63,204 nucleotides of DNA from an uncultured Eubacteriales bacterium (GTDB lineage Bacteria > Bacillota > Clostridia > Christensenellales > Aristaeellaceae). Both the position numbers and the translations under genes were made by a program. Location: assembly GCA_900315585.1 (NCBI GenBank), contig OMZP01000006.1:1-63204 (forward strand), written 5' to 3'. The notes under the pieces were generated by a model. It did not search any database, had not been told where the DNA came from, and worked only from the letters and a program-made list of their open reading frames with translations. Positions 26,509-35,275 of this stretch are shown here, one piece after another. How positions within the stretch are numbered: position 1 is the first letter of the stretch; every line of letters begins with the position of its first letter.

Positions 26509-28824
26509 GTGCAAAAAATCCACTCGGTCAGCGCCCGCGCGCTGGCGGAATTCGCCTTTGAGAAGGGCGACCTGATCCCCGCGGCGCGTTCCGCCGCCCG
26601 GATGCGGGACGGCGTGCGGGGCCACCAGGCCCTGCAGGAGCTGCTGCCCGCCAGCTGGCGGCCGGAGGTGCCCGTCAGCCGGGACATCCCCATCGACGGC
26701 CGCATCCTGCGGGTGCACGGCCGGGCCGACGCTCTGTATCTGGACCGGGAGATTGTCCGGGTGCTGGAGATCAAGACCACCCAGAAGGACCCCTCCGGCA
26801 TCCTGAAATACGACTACCCCGCCCACTGGGCCCAGGGGGAGATCTACGCCGCGCTGTTCTGCCTGAACGAGGGCGTGAGCCGGGCCGAGGTGCGCCTGAC
26901 CTACGCCCGCCTGGACGGCAAGGTGCGCCAGTACACCGAGGAGTACAACGCCTGGGAGCTGGAGGAGCGCCTGCTGGCCTACGCGGGGCCGTACCTGGAC
27001 TGGATCAGCCGGGTGGACGACTGGAAGGAGCGGTCGAAGCCCACGCTGGACGCGCTGCCCTTTCCCTTCGACACCTATCGGGAGGGTCAGCGGGACATGG
27101 CGAGGGCCGTGTACCTGGCCATGAAGCACCACACCAACGCCCTCATCGAGGCCCCCACCGGCATCGGCAAGACCGCGGCGGCGCTGTTCGGGGCGCTGAA
27201 GGCCCTGGGAAAGGGCTTTGTCACGGCCATCTTCTACCTCACCGCCCGCACCACGGGCCGTCGGGCCGCCGAGGATGCGCTGGACCTGATGCGGGCGCAG
27301 GGGCTGGCCATCCGCAGCGTCACCATCACCGCGAAGGAGAAGATCTGCCCCTTCGGCAAGGCGGACTGCATGGGCTGCCAGTACGCCGCGGGCTACTACG
27401 ACCGGCGGCGGGAGGCTCTGAAGGAAGCCATGGCCATCCAGAAGCTGGATGCGGAGCATCTGACGGAGCTGGCGGCCAAACACGAGCTGTGCCCCTTTGA
27501 GCTGTCCCTGGACGCCTCCGAGACGGCGGACGTGATCATCTGCGACTACAACTACGCCTTCGACCCGAAGGTGCGCCTGAAGCGGTACTTTGACAGCAAG
27601 TCCGGCGCGGGGCTGCTGGTGGACGAGGCCCACAACCTGGCGGATCGGGCAAGGGACATGCTCTCGGCGGAGCTCTCCGGCGCGCGGCTCTCGGAGCTCA
27701 GGAAAATGGCGGCCAGCTTCGAGGGGAAGGACAGCCCGATGGTGAAGCTGATGGGGGAGCTGCTCGGCGCCTTCGACGGCCGGGAGGCGGAGCAGGAGAG
27801 CCTGTCGGAGCTGCCGGAGGCGCTGACCGAGGCGGTGAAGCGGTTTGCCGAGATCGCCGGGGAGCTGGAGCCGGTGGAGCCGGAGATCGTGGAGTTTGTC
27901 TACGACTGCCAGTGGTTCACCCGGGTAGCAAAGGCCTTTGACGAGGAGAGCTACAGGGCGCTGATGATGCCGGGGGAGAGGTACCTGGACGTGCGGCTGT
28001 GGTGCTTTGACCCGTCGAAGCACCTGAAAAAGGCCCTGTCCCGGGTGGGGGGCGCGGCGCTGTTCTCCGCGACGCTGGCCCCGATGGAGTTCTACGCGGA
28101 GATATTGGGCGCGGACGGCGAGGCGGACGAGAGCCTGCGGCTGGAATCGCCCTTCCCGCGGGAAAACCTGCTGGCGCTGCGGATGCCGGTGGCGGTGGGC
28201 ATGAAGGACCGGGAGCGCACGCTGAACGCCGTGGCCCAGGTGATCCGCGCCATGGCCGAGGCCCATCCGGGGAACTACCTGGCCTGCTTCCCATCCTACG
28301 CCTACATGACCCAGGCGTTCCGGCGCTACCGGATGCTGTTTCCCTATGACGATGTGATCTGCCAGGAGAGCAGCATGCCGGAGCGGGCGCGGCAGGCGTT
28401 CATCGAGCGATTCCAGCCCGCGCCGAAAAAGAGCCTGGTGGCGTTCATCGTGCTGGGCGGGGTGTTCGCCGAGGGTGTGGACCTGCCGGACGACCGGCTC
28501 AGCGGCGCGGCCATCGTGTCCACCGGCATTCCCCAGCTGAGCTTCGAGCGGGAATTGCTCCGGGAGCAGCTGGACGACGCCGACGGCGGCGGCTACGACG
28601 CGGCCTACACCTATCCCGGCTTGCGGCGGGTCTTGCAGGCGGCGGGGCGGGTGATCCGCACGGAGACGGACCGGGGCGTGGTGCTGCTGATGGACATGCG
28701 CTACCGGCAGGAGAAGTATCGCGCCCTGATGCCGCCCCACTGGGACGTTGTGGACGTGAGGAAGATGAGCGAACTGAACGAGCGCCTCAGGCGGTTCTGG
28801 AACACAAAGGAGGATGTAACGTGA
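26509..28824 (+). CDS. XPD/DinG-type DNA helicase with N-terminal PD-(D/E)XK-like domain
   Basis: A 771-residue protein starting at GTG 26509, with AAGGAGG 7-8 nt upstream. Residues 1-170 resemble a RecB/Cas4-type nuclease fold: GRADAL and VLEIKTT give the D and E-x-K positions. The superfamily 2 helicase follows: APTGIGKTAA (Walker A), LVDEAHNLADRARD (DEAH), and four cysteines (CPFGKADCMGCQ and CPFE) for an Fe-S cluster as in XPD and DinG; C-terminal motifs include GVFAEGVDLPDDRL and QAAGRVIRTETDRG. It probably resolves or processes branched DNA or R-loops. A 38-codon gene overlaps its stop. Confidence 0.85.
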   Translation: MQKIHSVSARALAEFAFEKGDLIPAARSAARMRDGVRGHQALQELLPASWRPEVPVSRDIPIDGRILRVHGRADALYLDREIVRVLEIKTTQKDPSGILKYDYPAHWAQGEIYAALFCLNEGVSRAEVRLTYARLDGKVRQYTEEYNAWELEERLLAYAGPYLDWISRVDDWKERSKPTLDALPFPFDTYREGQRDMARAVYLAMKHHTNALIEAPTGIGKTAAALFGALKALGKGFVTAIFYLTARTTGRRAAEDALDLMRAQGLAIRSVTITAKEKICPFGKADCMGCQYAAGYYDRRREALKEAMAIQKLDAEHLTELAAKHELCPFELSLDASETADVIICDYNYAFDPKVRLKRYFDSKSGAGLLVDEAHNLADRARDMLSAELSGARLSELRKMAASFEGKDSPMVKLMGELLGAFDGREAEQESLSELPEALTEAVKRFAEIAGELEPVEPEIVEFVYDCQWFTRVAKAFDEESYRALMMPGERYLDVRLWCFDPSKHLKKALSRVGGAALFSATLAPMEFYAEILGADGEADESLRLESPFPRENLLALRMPVAVGMKDRERTLNAVAQVIRAMAEAHPGNYLACFPSYAYMTQAFRRYRMLFPYDDVICQESSMPERARQAFIERFQPAPKKSLVAFIVLGGVFAEGVDLPDDRLSGAAIVSTGIPQLSFERELLREQLDDADGGGYDAAYTYPGLRRVLQAAGRVIRTETDRGVVLLMDMRYRQEKYRALMPPHWDVVDVRKMSELNERLRRFWNTKEDVT

Positions 28825-28937
28825 AGCGGATGCTCGCGTTGGCCTCTGCGAACTGCCTGGGGACGATCAGACCCGTACTGGATTACGCCCAGACGCTGGG
28901 GCTGCCGATGGAACTGGAGGAAGTGGAAGCGTGGTAA
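28821..28937 (+). CDS. 38-residue protein overlapping the helicase stop
   Basis: GTG 28821 overlaps the helicase TGA (GTGA 28821-28824) and has AAAGGAGG at 28806-28813. The predicted product begins VKRMLALASANCLGT and ends GLPMELEEVEAW. The overlap and ribosome site are as good as those of the large genes here, so it is likely translated. No family is recognised; it could be a remnant of a larger protein, since the sequence resembles a compact folded segment rather than a membrane peptide. Confidence 0.45.
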   Translation: MKRMLALASANCLGTIRPVLDYAQTLGLPMELEEVEAW

Positions 28938-28964
28938 AGCGCGGACGGCGTGGGCAGAATGCCG

Positions 28965-29066
28965 TTTGATACAAAATGAACAGATCCTTTGCCTTGCTCA
29001 GAATGACAACCGTGGGGGACAGTCATCCTGAGCGCAGCGAAGGATCTGCTCGTTTTGTTGTCAAAT
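28965..29066. repeat. GATCCTTCGC palindromic repeat, copy 2
   Basis: The outer arms (TTTGATACAAAATGAACAG and CTGCTCGTTTTGTTGTCAAA) and the inner arms (ATCCTTTGCCTTGCTCAGAA with TCCTGAGCGCAGCGAAGGAT) face each other between convergent genes. Confidence 0.65.
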
Positions 29067-29094
29067 ATACTTGAACATGAACGGGACGAAGGGT

Positions 29095-30033
29095 TTACAG
29101 CTTCCTCACCAGCAAAACCTTGCCGTCCAGGGTCTCCACGTCCCGCTCGAAGCCGAAGACCTCGTAGAAGGCCGCGTGCTTCACGTCCACCATCGCGTAC
29201 AGCCGGTCCGCCCGGGAGGCGCACAGCTTGATGAGGTGCTGCAGCAGCTTCTCGCCATAGCCCCGGCCCCGGCATTCCCCGGCGATGGCCAGGTTTTTAA
29301 GCTCCAGCGCGCCGTCCTCCCGGCGCAGGAGCACCGCGGCCCCGGCGGTCTGCCCGCTGACCATCAACGCGTAGAGCTCGCCGCTGGCAAGGCTCGCCTC
29401 GATGGTGTCGTCCGGGGAATCCGCCGCCTTCAAAAGGGGCAGATAGGCTTCCTTGCCCGCGGCGATGCGGCGGATCTCCAGCGGGGAGAGCTCGCCCAGT
29501 GCCCAGTGCTTGCGGCACAGCGCCACATAGCTCTCGTTGCCGCCCAGCACGATCTGCGCCCCGGCGCGGGCCACCCGGCCGTCCACCACGCGGGCGTTCA
29601 TGATGGCCTTGCGCCCGCACCAGCACACGGTCTTGATCTCCTCGATGGTGTCCGCCCAGGCCATCAGCCAGTGGCTGCCCTCGAAGAGATTGCCCTGGAA
29701 GTCCGCCCGCAGGCCGTAGCAGATGACGGGGATGCCCATGCCGTCCACCACGTCCACCAGCTTCTGCACCTGCGCCTTGGTCAGGAACTGGGCCTCGTCC
29801 ACGATCACGCAGTCGTACACCGACAGGTCGATCCCATCCAGCTCCTCCACAAATCTACAGGGCGCGCTCAGCCCGCTGCGGGAGCCCACCACGCGCTCGC
29901 CGTCCCGGCTGTCCAGCTGGGGCTTCAGCATCAGCGCATTCTGGCCGCGCTCCTGGTAGTTGTATTGCACCATGATGGCGTTGGCGGTCTTGGAGGACCC
30001 CATCGCCCCGTAACGGAAGTACAGCTTTGCCAT
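29095..30033 (-). CDS. tdk: thymidine kinase-GNAT acetyltransferase fusion
   Basis: A 312-residue two-domain protein; ATG 30033 has GGAGAGG upstream. Residues 1-180 are a type II thymidine kinase: Walker A GAMGSSKT (9-16), DEAQFL (79-84), ICYGLRADFQGNLFEGS (lid), zinc residues C137-x-C139 (most homologues have CxxC) and C173-x2-H176. Stand-alone enzymes end there. Here a GNAT fold follows from about 188 with the acetyl-CoA motif CRGRGYG (254-260) and the closing strand HAAFYEVFGFERD. The kinase phosphorylates thymidine in salvage; the acetyl acceptor is unknown. No stop or frameshift separates the domains. Confidence 0.88.
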   Translation of the reverse strand: MAKLYFRYGAMGSSKTANAIMVQYNYQERGQNALMLKPQLDSRDGERVVGSRSGLSAPCRFVEELDGIDLSVYDCVIVDEAQFLTKAQVQKLVDVVDGMGIPVICYGLRADFQGNLFEGSHWLMAWADTIEEIKTVCWCGRKAIMNARVVDGRVARAGAQIVLGGNESYVALCRKHWALGELSPLEIRRIAAGKEAYLPLLKAADSPDDTIEASLASGELYALMVSGQTAGAAVLLRREDGALELKNLAIAGECRGRGYGEKLLQHLIKLCASRADRLYAMVDVKHAAFYEVFGFERDVETLDGKVLLVRKL

Positions 30034-30139
30034 ATTGAAAATCCTCTCCAGCACAATTAAGGGTATTATACGCCCCGGCGCGGCCTCTTGTCAAACGCCG
30101 CGGTTTTTTGTACAATAGTCGCAGAAGGGAGGCGGGGCC

Positions 30140-31297
30140 ATGACCATCGCGGGCATCATCGCCGAATACGATCCGTTCCACCGGGGCCATGCCTGGCACG
30201 TCCGTGAGACCCGTCGGATTACCGGCTGCGACTGGGTCGTGGCCTGCATGGCGGGCCATTTCACCCAGCGGGGGGAGCCGGCGCTCTGGTCCAAGTGGGC
30301 CCGGGCGCAAATGGCGCTGGCCTCGGGCGTGGACGCGGTGTTTGAGCTGCCCGCCCTCTTTGCCGTGCGAACGGCGGACGCCTTTGCCCTGGGCGGCGTG
30401 ACCGTCCTGGGCGGCCTGGGCTGCGACTGGCTGTCCTTTGGCAGCGAGACCGAGGACATGGACCTGCTGCGCCGATTGGCGGCCCTGCGGGCAAGGGAGC
30501 CGGAGGCGCTGTCGGCAGCCATCCGGGCGAAGCTGGACGGCGGCCTTTCCCACGCGCGGGCCCGGGGCGAGGCGGTGGCGGAATTGCTGGGCATCGAGCC
30601 GGAGGCGGTCAACCGCCCGAACCTGATCCTGGCGGCGGAATACCTGCGGGCCATCGAGGCGGGGGGATACGCCATGACGCCCGTGGCGGTCAGGCGGGTG
30701 GGGGACTATCACGATGAAGCCGTCGGCCCCGTCGCCTCGGCCACGGCCATCCGCGGGGCGTTCCTGCGGGGGGACGCGGAGGCGGCGCTGAATGCCATGC
30801 CCGTGCCGGTTCGCCCCGATGCGCTGCACCCGATGGACGATTTGCTGCTGCACACCCTGCGGGGCATGCGCCTCGATGAGCTGGCGGCGCTGCCGGACGT
30901 GTCCGAGGGGCTGGAGCACCGGCTCTACGACGCCTGTCGGGTGGCCGCGACCCGGGAGGGCCTGCTGGAGGCGCTGAAATGCAAGCGATATACCCGCGCC
31001 CGGCTGAGCCGCACCCTGACCCACGCGCTGCTGGGCATGGACAGGGCGCTTGCGACGGCCCATCCCGCGCCCACCTACGCCCGCCTGCTGGGGGTTCGCG
31101 CCGGGGCGGAGCCGCTGCTGAAGGAGCTGTCCCGGCGGGCGACCCTGCCCGTCGTCACCCGCGCCACCGAGCTAAAGGGCGATCCCGTGTTTGAACTGGA
31201 GTGCCGCGCCACGGACACCTGGGCGCTGCTCCACGACGCGCCGGAGTTGCGCGCCATGGGGCGGGAGTATACGGAGAAGTTCGTAAAGCAGAGGTAA
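30140..31297 (+). CDS. tmcAL: tRNA(Met) cytidine acetate ligase (TmcAL/YlbM)
   Basis: A 385-residue nucleotidyltransferase-fold protein. The N-terminus GIIAEYDPFHRGHAWHV carries the HxGH ATP site; MAGHFTQRGEPALWSKW and VDAVFELPALFAVR are family hallmarks, and SATAIRG is the ISGTxxR-type motif. The enzyme makes N4-acetylcytidine at the wobble position of elongator tRNA-Met using acetate and ATP. GAAGGGAGGC precedes the ATG. Confidence 0.9.
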   Translation: MTIAGIIAEYDPFHRGHAWHVRETRRITGCDWVVACMAGHFTQRGEPALWSKWARAQMALASGVDAVFELPALFAVRTADAFALGGVTVLGGLGCDWLSFGSETEDMDLLRRLAALRAREPEALSAAIRAKLDGGLSHARARGEAVAELLGIEPEAVNRPNLILAAEYLRAIEAGGYAMTPVAVRRVGDYHDEAVGPVASATAIRGAFLRGDAEAALNAMPVPVRPDALHPMDDLLLHTLRGMRLDELAALPDVSEGLEHRLYDACRVAATREGLLEALKCKRYTRARLSRTLTHALLGMDRALATAHPAPTYARLLGVRAGAEPLLKELSRRATLPVVTRATELKGDPVFELECRATDTWALLHDAPELRAMGREYTEKFVKQR

Positions 31298-31314
31298 GAG
31301 TTGAGGGTTAAACT

Positions 31315-32121
31315 CTAAACTCTCTCTTGGTGCGCCTGTCGAACGACCTCCTGGATGCGCGCCTCGCTCACCGGCGCGCCCTCCCCGGGCGCCAGGTCCG
31401 CCAGGAACTCGATGTTGCCGTCGCCGCCGGTGATGGGGGAGAAGTCCAGCGCCCGCACGTGCCAGCCCAGTGTCGGCGCGAAGGCCGCCAGCTCCCGGAG
31501 CACCTGGGCGTGGGTCTGCGGCCGGGACACGATGCCGCCCTTACCCACGGCTCCGCGCCCCGCCTCGAACTGGGGCTTCACCAGCGTCACCAGCCGCCCG
31601 CCCTCGCCCAGGATGGCCAAGGCCGCCGGGAGGATCAGCCGGATGGAGATGAAGGACACGTCCATCACCGCCAGGGTCGGCGGCTCGTCGAACAGCCCCG
31701 CGTCCAGCGTCCGGGCGTTCACGTGCTCCAGGCTCACCACCCGGGGATCGGCCCGCAGCTTCGGATCCAGCTGGCCGGTGCCCACGTCGATGGCGTAGAC
31801 CTTCCGCGCGCCGCTTTGCAGCAGCACGTCGGTAAACCCGCCGGTGGACGCGCCGATGTCCATGCACACGCGGCCCTCGGCCTCGATGCCGAACACCCTG
31901 AGGGCCTTTTCCAGCTTCAACCCGCCCCGGCTCACGTAGGGATGGGCCGCGCCCAGCACGGCCAGCACGTCGTCCCCGCCCACCTTCTGGGCGGGCTTTT
32001 TGATGGCCGCGCCGTTCACGGTGGCCAGCCCCGCCTCGATCAGCGCCCGGGCCTTCTCCCGGCTGCCCGCCAGGCCCCGCGCCGCCAGCGCCGCGTCCGC
32101 CCGCATCTCGTTTTCGCCCAT
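31315..32121 (-). CDS. tlyA: TlyA-family rRNA 2'-O-methyltransferase
   Basis: A 268-residue protein. The N-terminal S4 RNA-binding domain (AARGLAGSREKARALIEAGLATVNG) precedes an FtsJ-like methyltransferase: KLEKALRVF, VCMDIGASTGGFTDVLLQ (SAM site), AIDVGTGQLDPKLR, VMDVSFISIRLILPA and LVKPQFEAGR. It methylates ribose of 16S and/or 23S rRNA. AGGGAGG sits just before the ATG. The usual xseA-ispA-dxs neighbours are absent. Confidence 0.9.
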   Translation of the reverse strand: MGENEMRADAALAARGLAGSREKARALIEAGLATVNGAAIKKPAQKVGGDDVLAVLGAAHPYVSRGGLKLEKALRVFGIEAEGRVCMDIGASTGGFTDVLLQSGARKVYAIDVGTGQLDPKLRADPRVVSLEHVNARTLDAGLFDEPPTLAVMDVSFISIRLILPAALAILGEGGRLVTLVKPQFEAGRGAVGKGGIVSRPQTHAQVLRELAAFAPTLGWHVRALDFSPITGGDGNIEFLADLAPGEGAPVSEARIQEVVRQAHQERV

Positions 32122-32181
32122 GTTGCCTCCCTGGGAAACCCTGTCAACGATGCCAATTTATGCAAATCAGCCAAGAATCGT

Positions 32182-32210
32182 TTGACAAATTTGGATGATA
32201 AATATAAAAT
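32182..32210 (+). promoter_or_regulatory. promoter for the CAP-domain protein
   Basis: TTGACA (32182-32187), 17-nt spacer, TAAAAT (32205-32210). Confidence 0.8.
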
Positions 32211-32257
32211 AACGTCGAAATATATTTCAAAATCATTGCAAAAGGATGTGTATTTCG

Positions 32258-33067
32258 ATGAAGTTGAAGCGAATCACGCTGCTCGTGCTGGTTCTCGCGC
32301 TGCTGGGCACCTTCGCCCTGGCCGAGGCCGCGCTCGACGCCCGCCTGGAGAGTGGCTGCCTGAAAGTAGACTGGCGCGGCGGCACGGGGGAGTGCACCCT
32401 GACCCTTTACATGGACGGCTGGCCCGCGGAAGTGCTGCGGGTGCAGCCCAGCGGGAGCCTGGAGCGCGCCGTGGAGGGCGGCCACAGCTACATGGCCCGG
32501 TTGAACATGTCGGGCGGCTGCCTGACGGCGGATGCCGGAAAGGCGGCTCCGACGGCCGTTCCCACCGCCATTCCGACCCCGGAACCCACGGCGGTCCCGA
32601 CCCCTGAACCGACAGCCATCCCGACCGTTCAGCCCACGTCGGCACCCACGCCCATCCCGACCGTCCGGCCCACCGCCGTACCCACGCCCACCCCCGTCGC
32701 CGGGACGAACCTCGGTGACCTGGCGAGCCAGGTGGTGGCCCAGGTGAACCGGGAGCGGGAGAAGCAGGGCCTTGGCGCGCTGCGGGTGGACGGGGAGCTG
32801 ACCCGTGCCGCCCAGGTGCGCGCCCGGGAGATCGTCACCCGGTTCAGCCACACCCGCCCGGACGGCTCCGCCTGGTCCACGGTCAGCGGCAGCGCCTACG
32901 GCGAGAACGTCGCCATGGGCCAGCAGACCGCCGACAAGGTGATGGCCGCCTGGATGACCTCCCAGGGGCACCGGGAGAACATCCTGCGCCCCGGCTTCGG
33001 GAGCATCGGCGTGTGCGCCCTGCGGGTGGACGGCGTGATGTACTGGGTGCAGCTGTTCGGAAAGTGA
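32258..33067 (+). CDS. secreted CAP-domain (SCP-like) protein
   Basis: A 269-residue exported protein; ATG 32258 has AAAGGA upstream. A signal peptide (MKLKRITLLVLVLALLG) leads to an N-terminal beta-rich region with two cysteines, then a Pro-Thr linker of PTPEPTA/PTAVPTP repeats (about 100-145), then a CAP domain: LASQVVAQVNREREKQG, LTRAAQVRAREIV, FSHTRPDGS, GENVAMGQ, WMTSQGHRENIL. The two conserved histidines of bacterial CAP proteins are present. The function of bacterial CAP proteins is largely unknown. Confidence 0.88.
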   Translation: MKLKRITLLVLVLALLGTFALAEAALDARLESGCLKVDWRGGTGECTLTLYMDGWPAEVLRVQPSGSLERAVEGGHSYMARLNMSGGCLTADAGKAAPTAVPTAIPTPEPTAVPTPEPTAIPTVQPTSAPTPIPTVRPTAVPTPTPVAGTNLGDLASQVVAQVNREREKQGLGALRVDGELTRAAQVRAREIVTRFSHTRPDGSAWSTVSGSAYGENVAMGQQTADKVMAAWMTSQGHRENILRPGFGSIGVCALRVDGVMYWVQLFGK

Positions 33068-33081
33068 CCCGGTATCGCGAC

Positions 33082-33124
33082 AATTTCCCGTGCCATGGGT
33101 TCAGGCACGGGAAATTCGTGTTTT
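33082..33124. terminator. terminator after the CAP gene
   Basis: AATTTCCCGTGCC (33082-33094), 9-nt loop, GGCACGGGAAATT (33104-33116), then CGTGTTTT. It lies between convergent genes and probably serves both. Confidence 0.75.
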
Positions 33125-34532
33125 ACGCCACCATGTTGTTCAGCCACACGCCCCGCCGGATGAACGCGAACCCCAGCACGCACTTGAGCAGGTCCGCCAG
33201 CTGTACGATCAGGTACACCGTCTCCACCGGCAGCCCCGTCAGGTGCACCAGGCACCAGGCCAGGGGCACGGCGATGACCCAGGTGTAGCCGCTGTCGAAC
33301 AGGAAGGTGATCAGCGTCTTGCCGCCGGAGCGCAGCGTGAAATAGGCGTTGTTGCAGAAGGTGAAGATGGGCATGCACAGGGCGTAGATGCGCAAAAACG
33401 AGGTGGCCAGCGAGCGCACCTCCTCCGAGGTCCGGTAGACCCGTGGGATCAGCGGCGCCACCGCCAGCATCACCGACAGCGTCACCACGCTGATGCCCAG
33501 GGAGAACACGATCAGCTTCCAGGCCTGGCCCTTCGCCAGCTCCATGTCGTTCGCGCCCAGGGCCTGGCCCACGATGATGGCCGTGGCGCTGCCCATGGAC
33601 AGGAACGTGACCGCGAAGAGGTTGGAAATGGTGTTGGAGATGTTCATGGCGGCCACCACGTCCAGACCCCGGATGGAGTAGCACTGGGCCAGCATCGTCA
33701 TGCCCATGGACCACAGCCCCTCGTTGATGAGCAGCGGCAGGCCCTTGATCGTGATCTCCTTCGCCAGCTTTCCCGGCACCCGCAGGCTGGAATAGACCCC
33801 GCGGATGAAGGGATAGCGCGTCTCGTGGCGATGGGTGTAGGTCACGACGATGGCCAGCTCCACGTATCGGGAGAGCACCGTGGCGATGGCCGCGCCCGCC
33901 ACGCCCAGCTTGGGGAAGCCCAGGTTGCCGAAGATCAGCAGCCAGTTGAAGACGAGGTTCACGAACACCGCCGCGATGCCCGCAAACATGGGCAGCTTCG
34001 TCTCCCCGGTCTCGCGCAGCGTGCCGGCGTAGACCTGGGTCAGGGCGAAGGGCAGGAGCCCGAACAGCATGATGTGCAGGTACCGACGTCCGTGCTCAAG
34101 GGTCACGTCCACCCTTCCTGTGTCCGTGGCGTCGTGCAAAAAGCGGGTGATCAGAAACTCTCCGCCCAGCAGCAGCACCCCGACCGCCGCCGCCAGCAGC
34201 CCCGCGCAGGCCAGCAGCTTGTAGCGGAAGCAGTGGCGCACGCCCTCGTGGTTCTCCGCGCCGTGGAACTGGGCCGCGAAGATGCCCGCGCCGGAGATGG
34301 CCCCGAACACGCACAGGTTGAACACGAACATCAGCTGGTTGGCGATGGACACGCCGGACATCTGCTCCGTGCCCACCTGGCCCACCATGATGTTGTCCAG
34401 CAGGTTCACGAAGTTGGTGATGGCGTTTTGGATGATGATGGGGATGACGATGGCGAGCACCATCCTGTAAAAGTGCTTGTCACCGATCAACAGGCGCTTC
34501 AGCGAGCGCCGCGGGGTGAGATCGCGCTGCAT
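33123..34532 (-). CDS. MATE-family efflux transporter
   Basis: A 469-residue integral membrane protein with about twelve helices in two MatE halves (QNAITNFVNLLDNIMVGQVG; MNISNTISNLFAVTFLSMGS). ATG 34532 has AAGGAG 8 nt upstream. The family exports drugs or metabolites with sodium or proton gradients. Substrate is not predictable. Confidence 0.9.
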   Translation of the reverse strand: MQRDLTPRRSLKRLLIGDKHFYRMVLAIVIPIIIQNAITNFVNLLDNIMVGQVGTEQMSGVSIANQLMFVFNLCVFGAISGAGIFAAQFHGAENHEGVRHCFRYKLLACAGLLAAAVGVLLLGGEFLITRFLHDATDTGRVDVTLEHGRRYLHIMLFGLLPFALTQVYAGTLRETGETKLPMFAGIAAVFVNLVFNWLLIFGNLGFPKLGVAGAAIATVLSRYVELAIVVTYTHRHETRYPFIRGVYSSLRVPGKLAKEITIKGLPLLINEGLWSMGMTMLAQCYSIRGLDVVAAMNISNTISNLFAVTFLSMGSATAIIVGQALGANDMELAKGQAWKLIVFSLGISVVTLSVMLAVAPLIPRVYRTSEEVRSLATSFLRIYALCMPIFTFCNNAYFTLRSGGKTLITFLFDSGYTWVIAVPLAWCLVHLTGLPVETVYLIVQLADLLKCVLGFAFIRRGVWLNNMVA

Positions 34533-34627
34533 GGGTCGGCTCCTTATCTGGTATTGTCTGTAGTGTATCACAGCCGGGGAGCGGGTTCAACGAACGCCGT
34601 GAAAAGACTTGTTTAAGGGAGGGAGGT

Positions 34628-34655
34628 TTGCAAATCCTGACAAATCCTGTATAAT
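34628..34655 (+). promoter_or_regulatory. promoter for mnmM
   Basis: TTGCAA (34628-34633), 16-nt spacer, TATAAT (34650-34655). An AAATCCTG direct repeat lies in the spacer region. Confidence 0.6.
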
Positions 34656-34676
34656 GGTCGCGAGGAGATGATGAGC

Positions 34677-35252
34677 ATGGCGAACGACTTTCGCTCGGCC
34701 CGGTTCTGGGCGGCGGAGCTGATTGGACCGGCGCTGTTTCCCGGCGCGAGGGCCGTGGACGCCACCATGGGCAACGGCAAGGACACCCTCTGGCTGTGCG
34801 GATTGGTGGGGGAGACGGGCCGGGTGTACGCCTTCGACGTGCAGGCGGAGGCCGTGGCCCGCACCCGCGAACTGCTGGAGAGAGAGGGCGTGGCGGACCG
34901 GGCGGCCCTCTTCTGCCGGGGCCACGAGCACATGGCGGAGGTCGTGGACGGGCCGGTGGATGCGGTGATGTTCAACCTGGGCTGGCTGCCGGGGGCGGAG
35001 CACGGCGTTACTACCCGGGTGGAGACCACCTTGCAGGCCGCGGACGCGGCGCTCACCCTGCTCAAGCCGGAGGGCCTGCTCACGATCTGCGTCTATCCCG
35101 GCCACGACGAGGGCACGCGGGAGCTGAACGCCCTGACGGCATGGGCGGCCAGCCTCGATCCCAGACGCTACGACGCCCTGATGAAGCACTACATGAACCA
35201 GCCCAACGATCCGCCGGTGCTGATCGCGGTGAAGCGGAACAAGGCCAAATAA
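34677..35252 (+). CDS. mnmM: tRNA mnm5s2U methyltransferase (MnmM/YtqB family)
   Basis: A 191-residue class I SAM-dependent methyltransferase of the YtqB (rRNA_methylase, PF06962) family. ATG 34677 is chosen because GAGGAG at 34662-34667 has 9-nt spacing; ATGs at 34668 and 34671 are too close. Motifs are AVDATMGNGKDT (SAM), FNLGWLPGAEHGVTT (catalytic region) and ICVYPGHDEGTRE. In Gram-positive bacteria this family methylates 5-aminomethyl-2-thiouridine at the tRNA wobble base, the step done by MnmC in Proteobacteria. Confidence 0.88.
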   Translation: MANDFRSARFWAAELIGPALFPGARAVDATMGNGKDTLWLCGLVGETGRVYAFDVQAEAVARTRELLEREGVADRAALFCRGHEHMAEVVDGPVDAVMFNLGWLPGAEHGVTTRVETTLQAADAALTLLKPEGLLTICVYPGHDEGTRELNALTAWAASLDPRRYDALMKHYMNQPNDPPVLIAVKRNKAK

Positions 35253-35275
35253 AACCGTTCATTGCTGAGGGTTGA

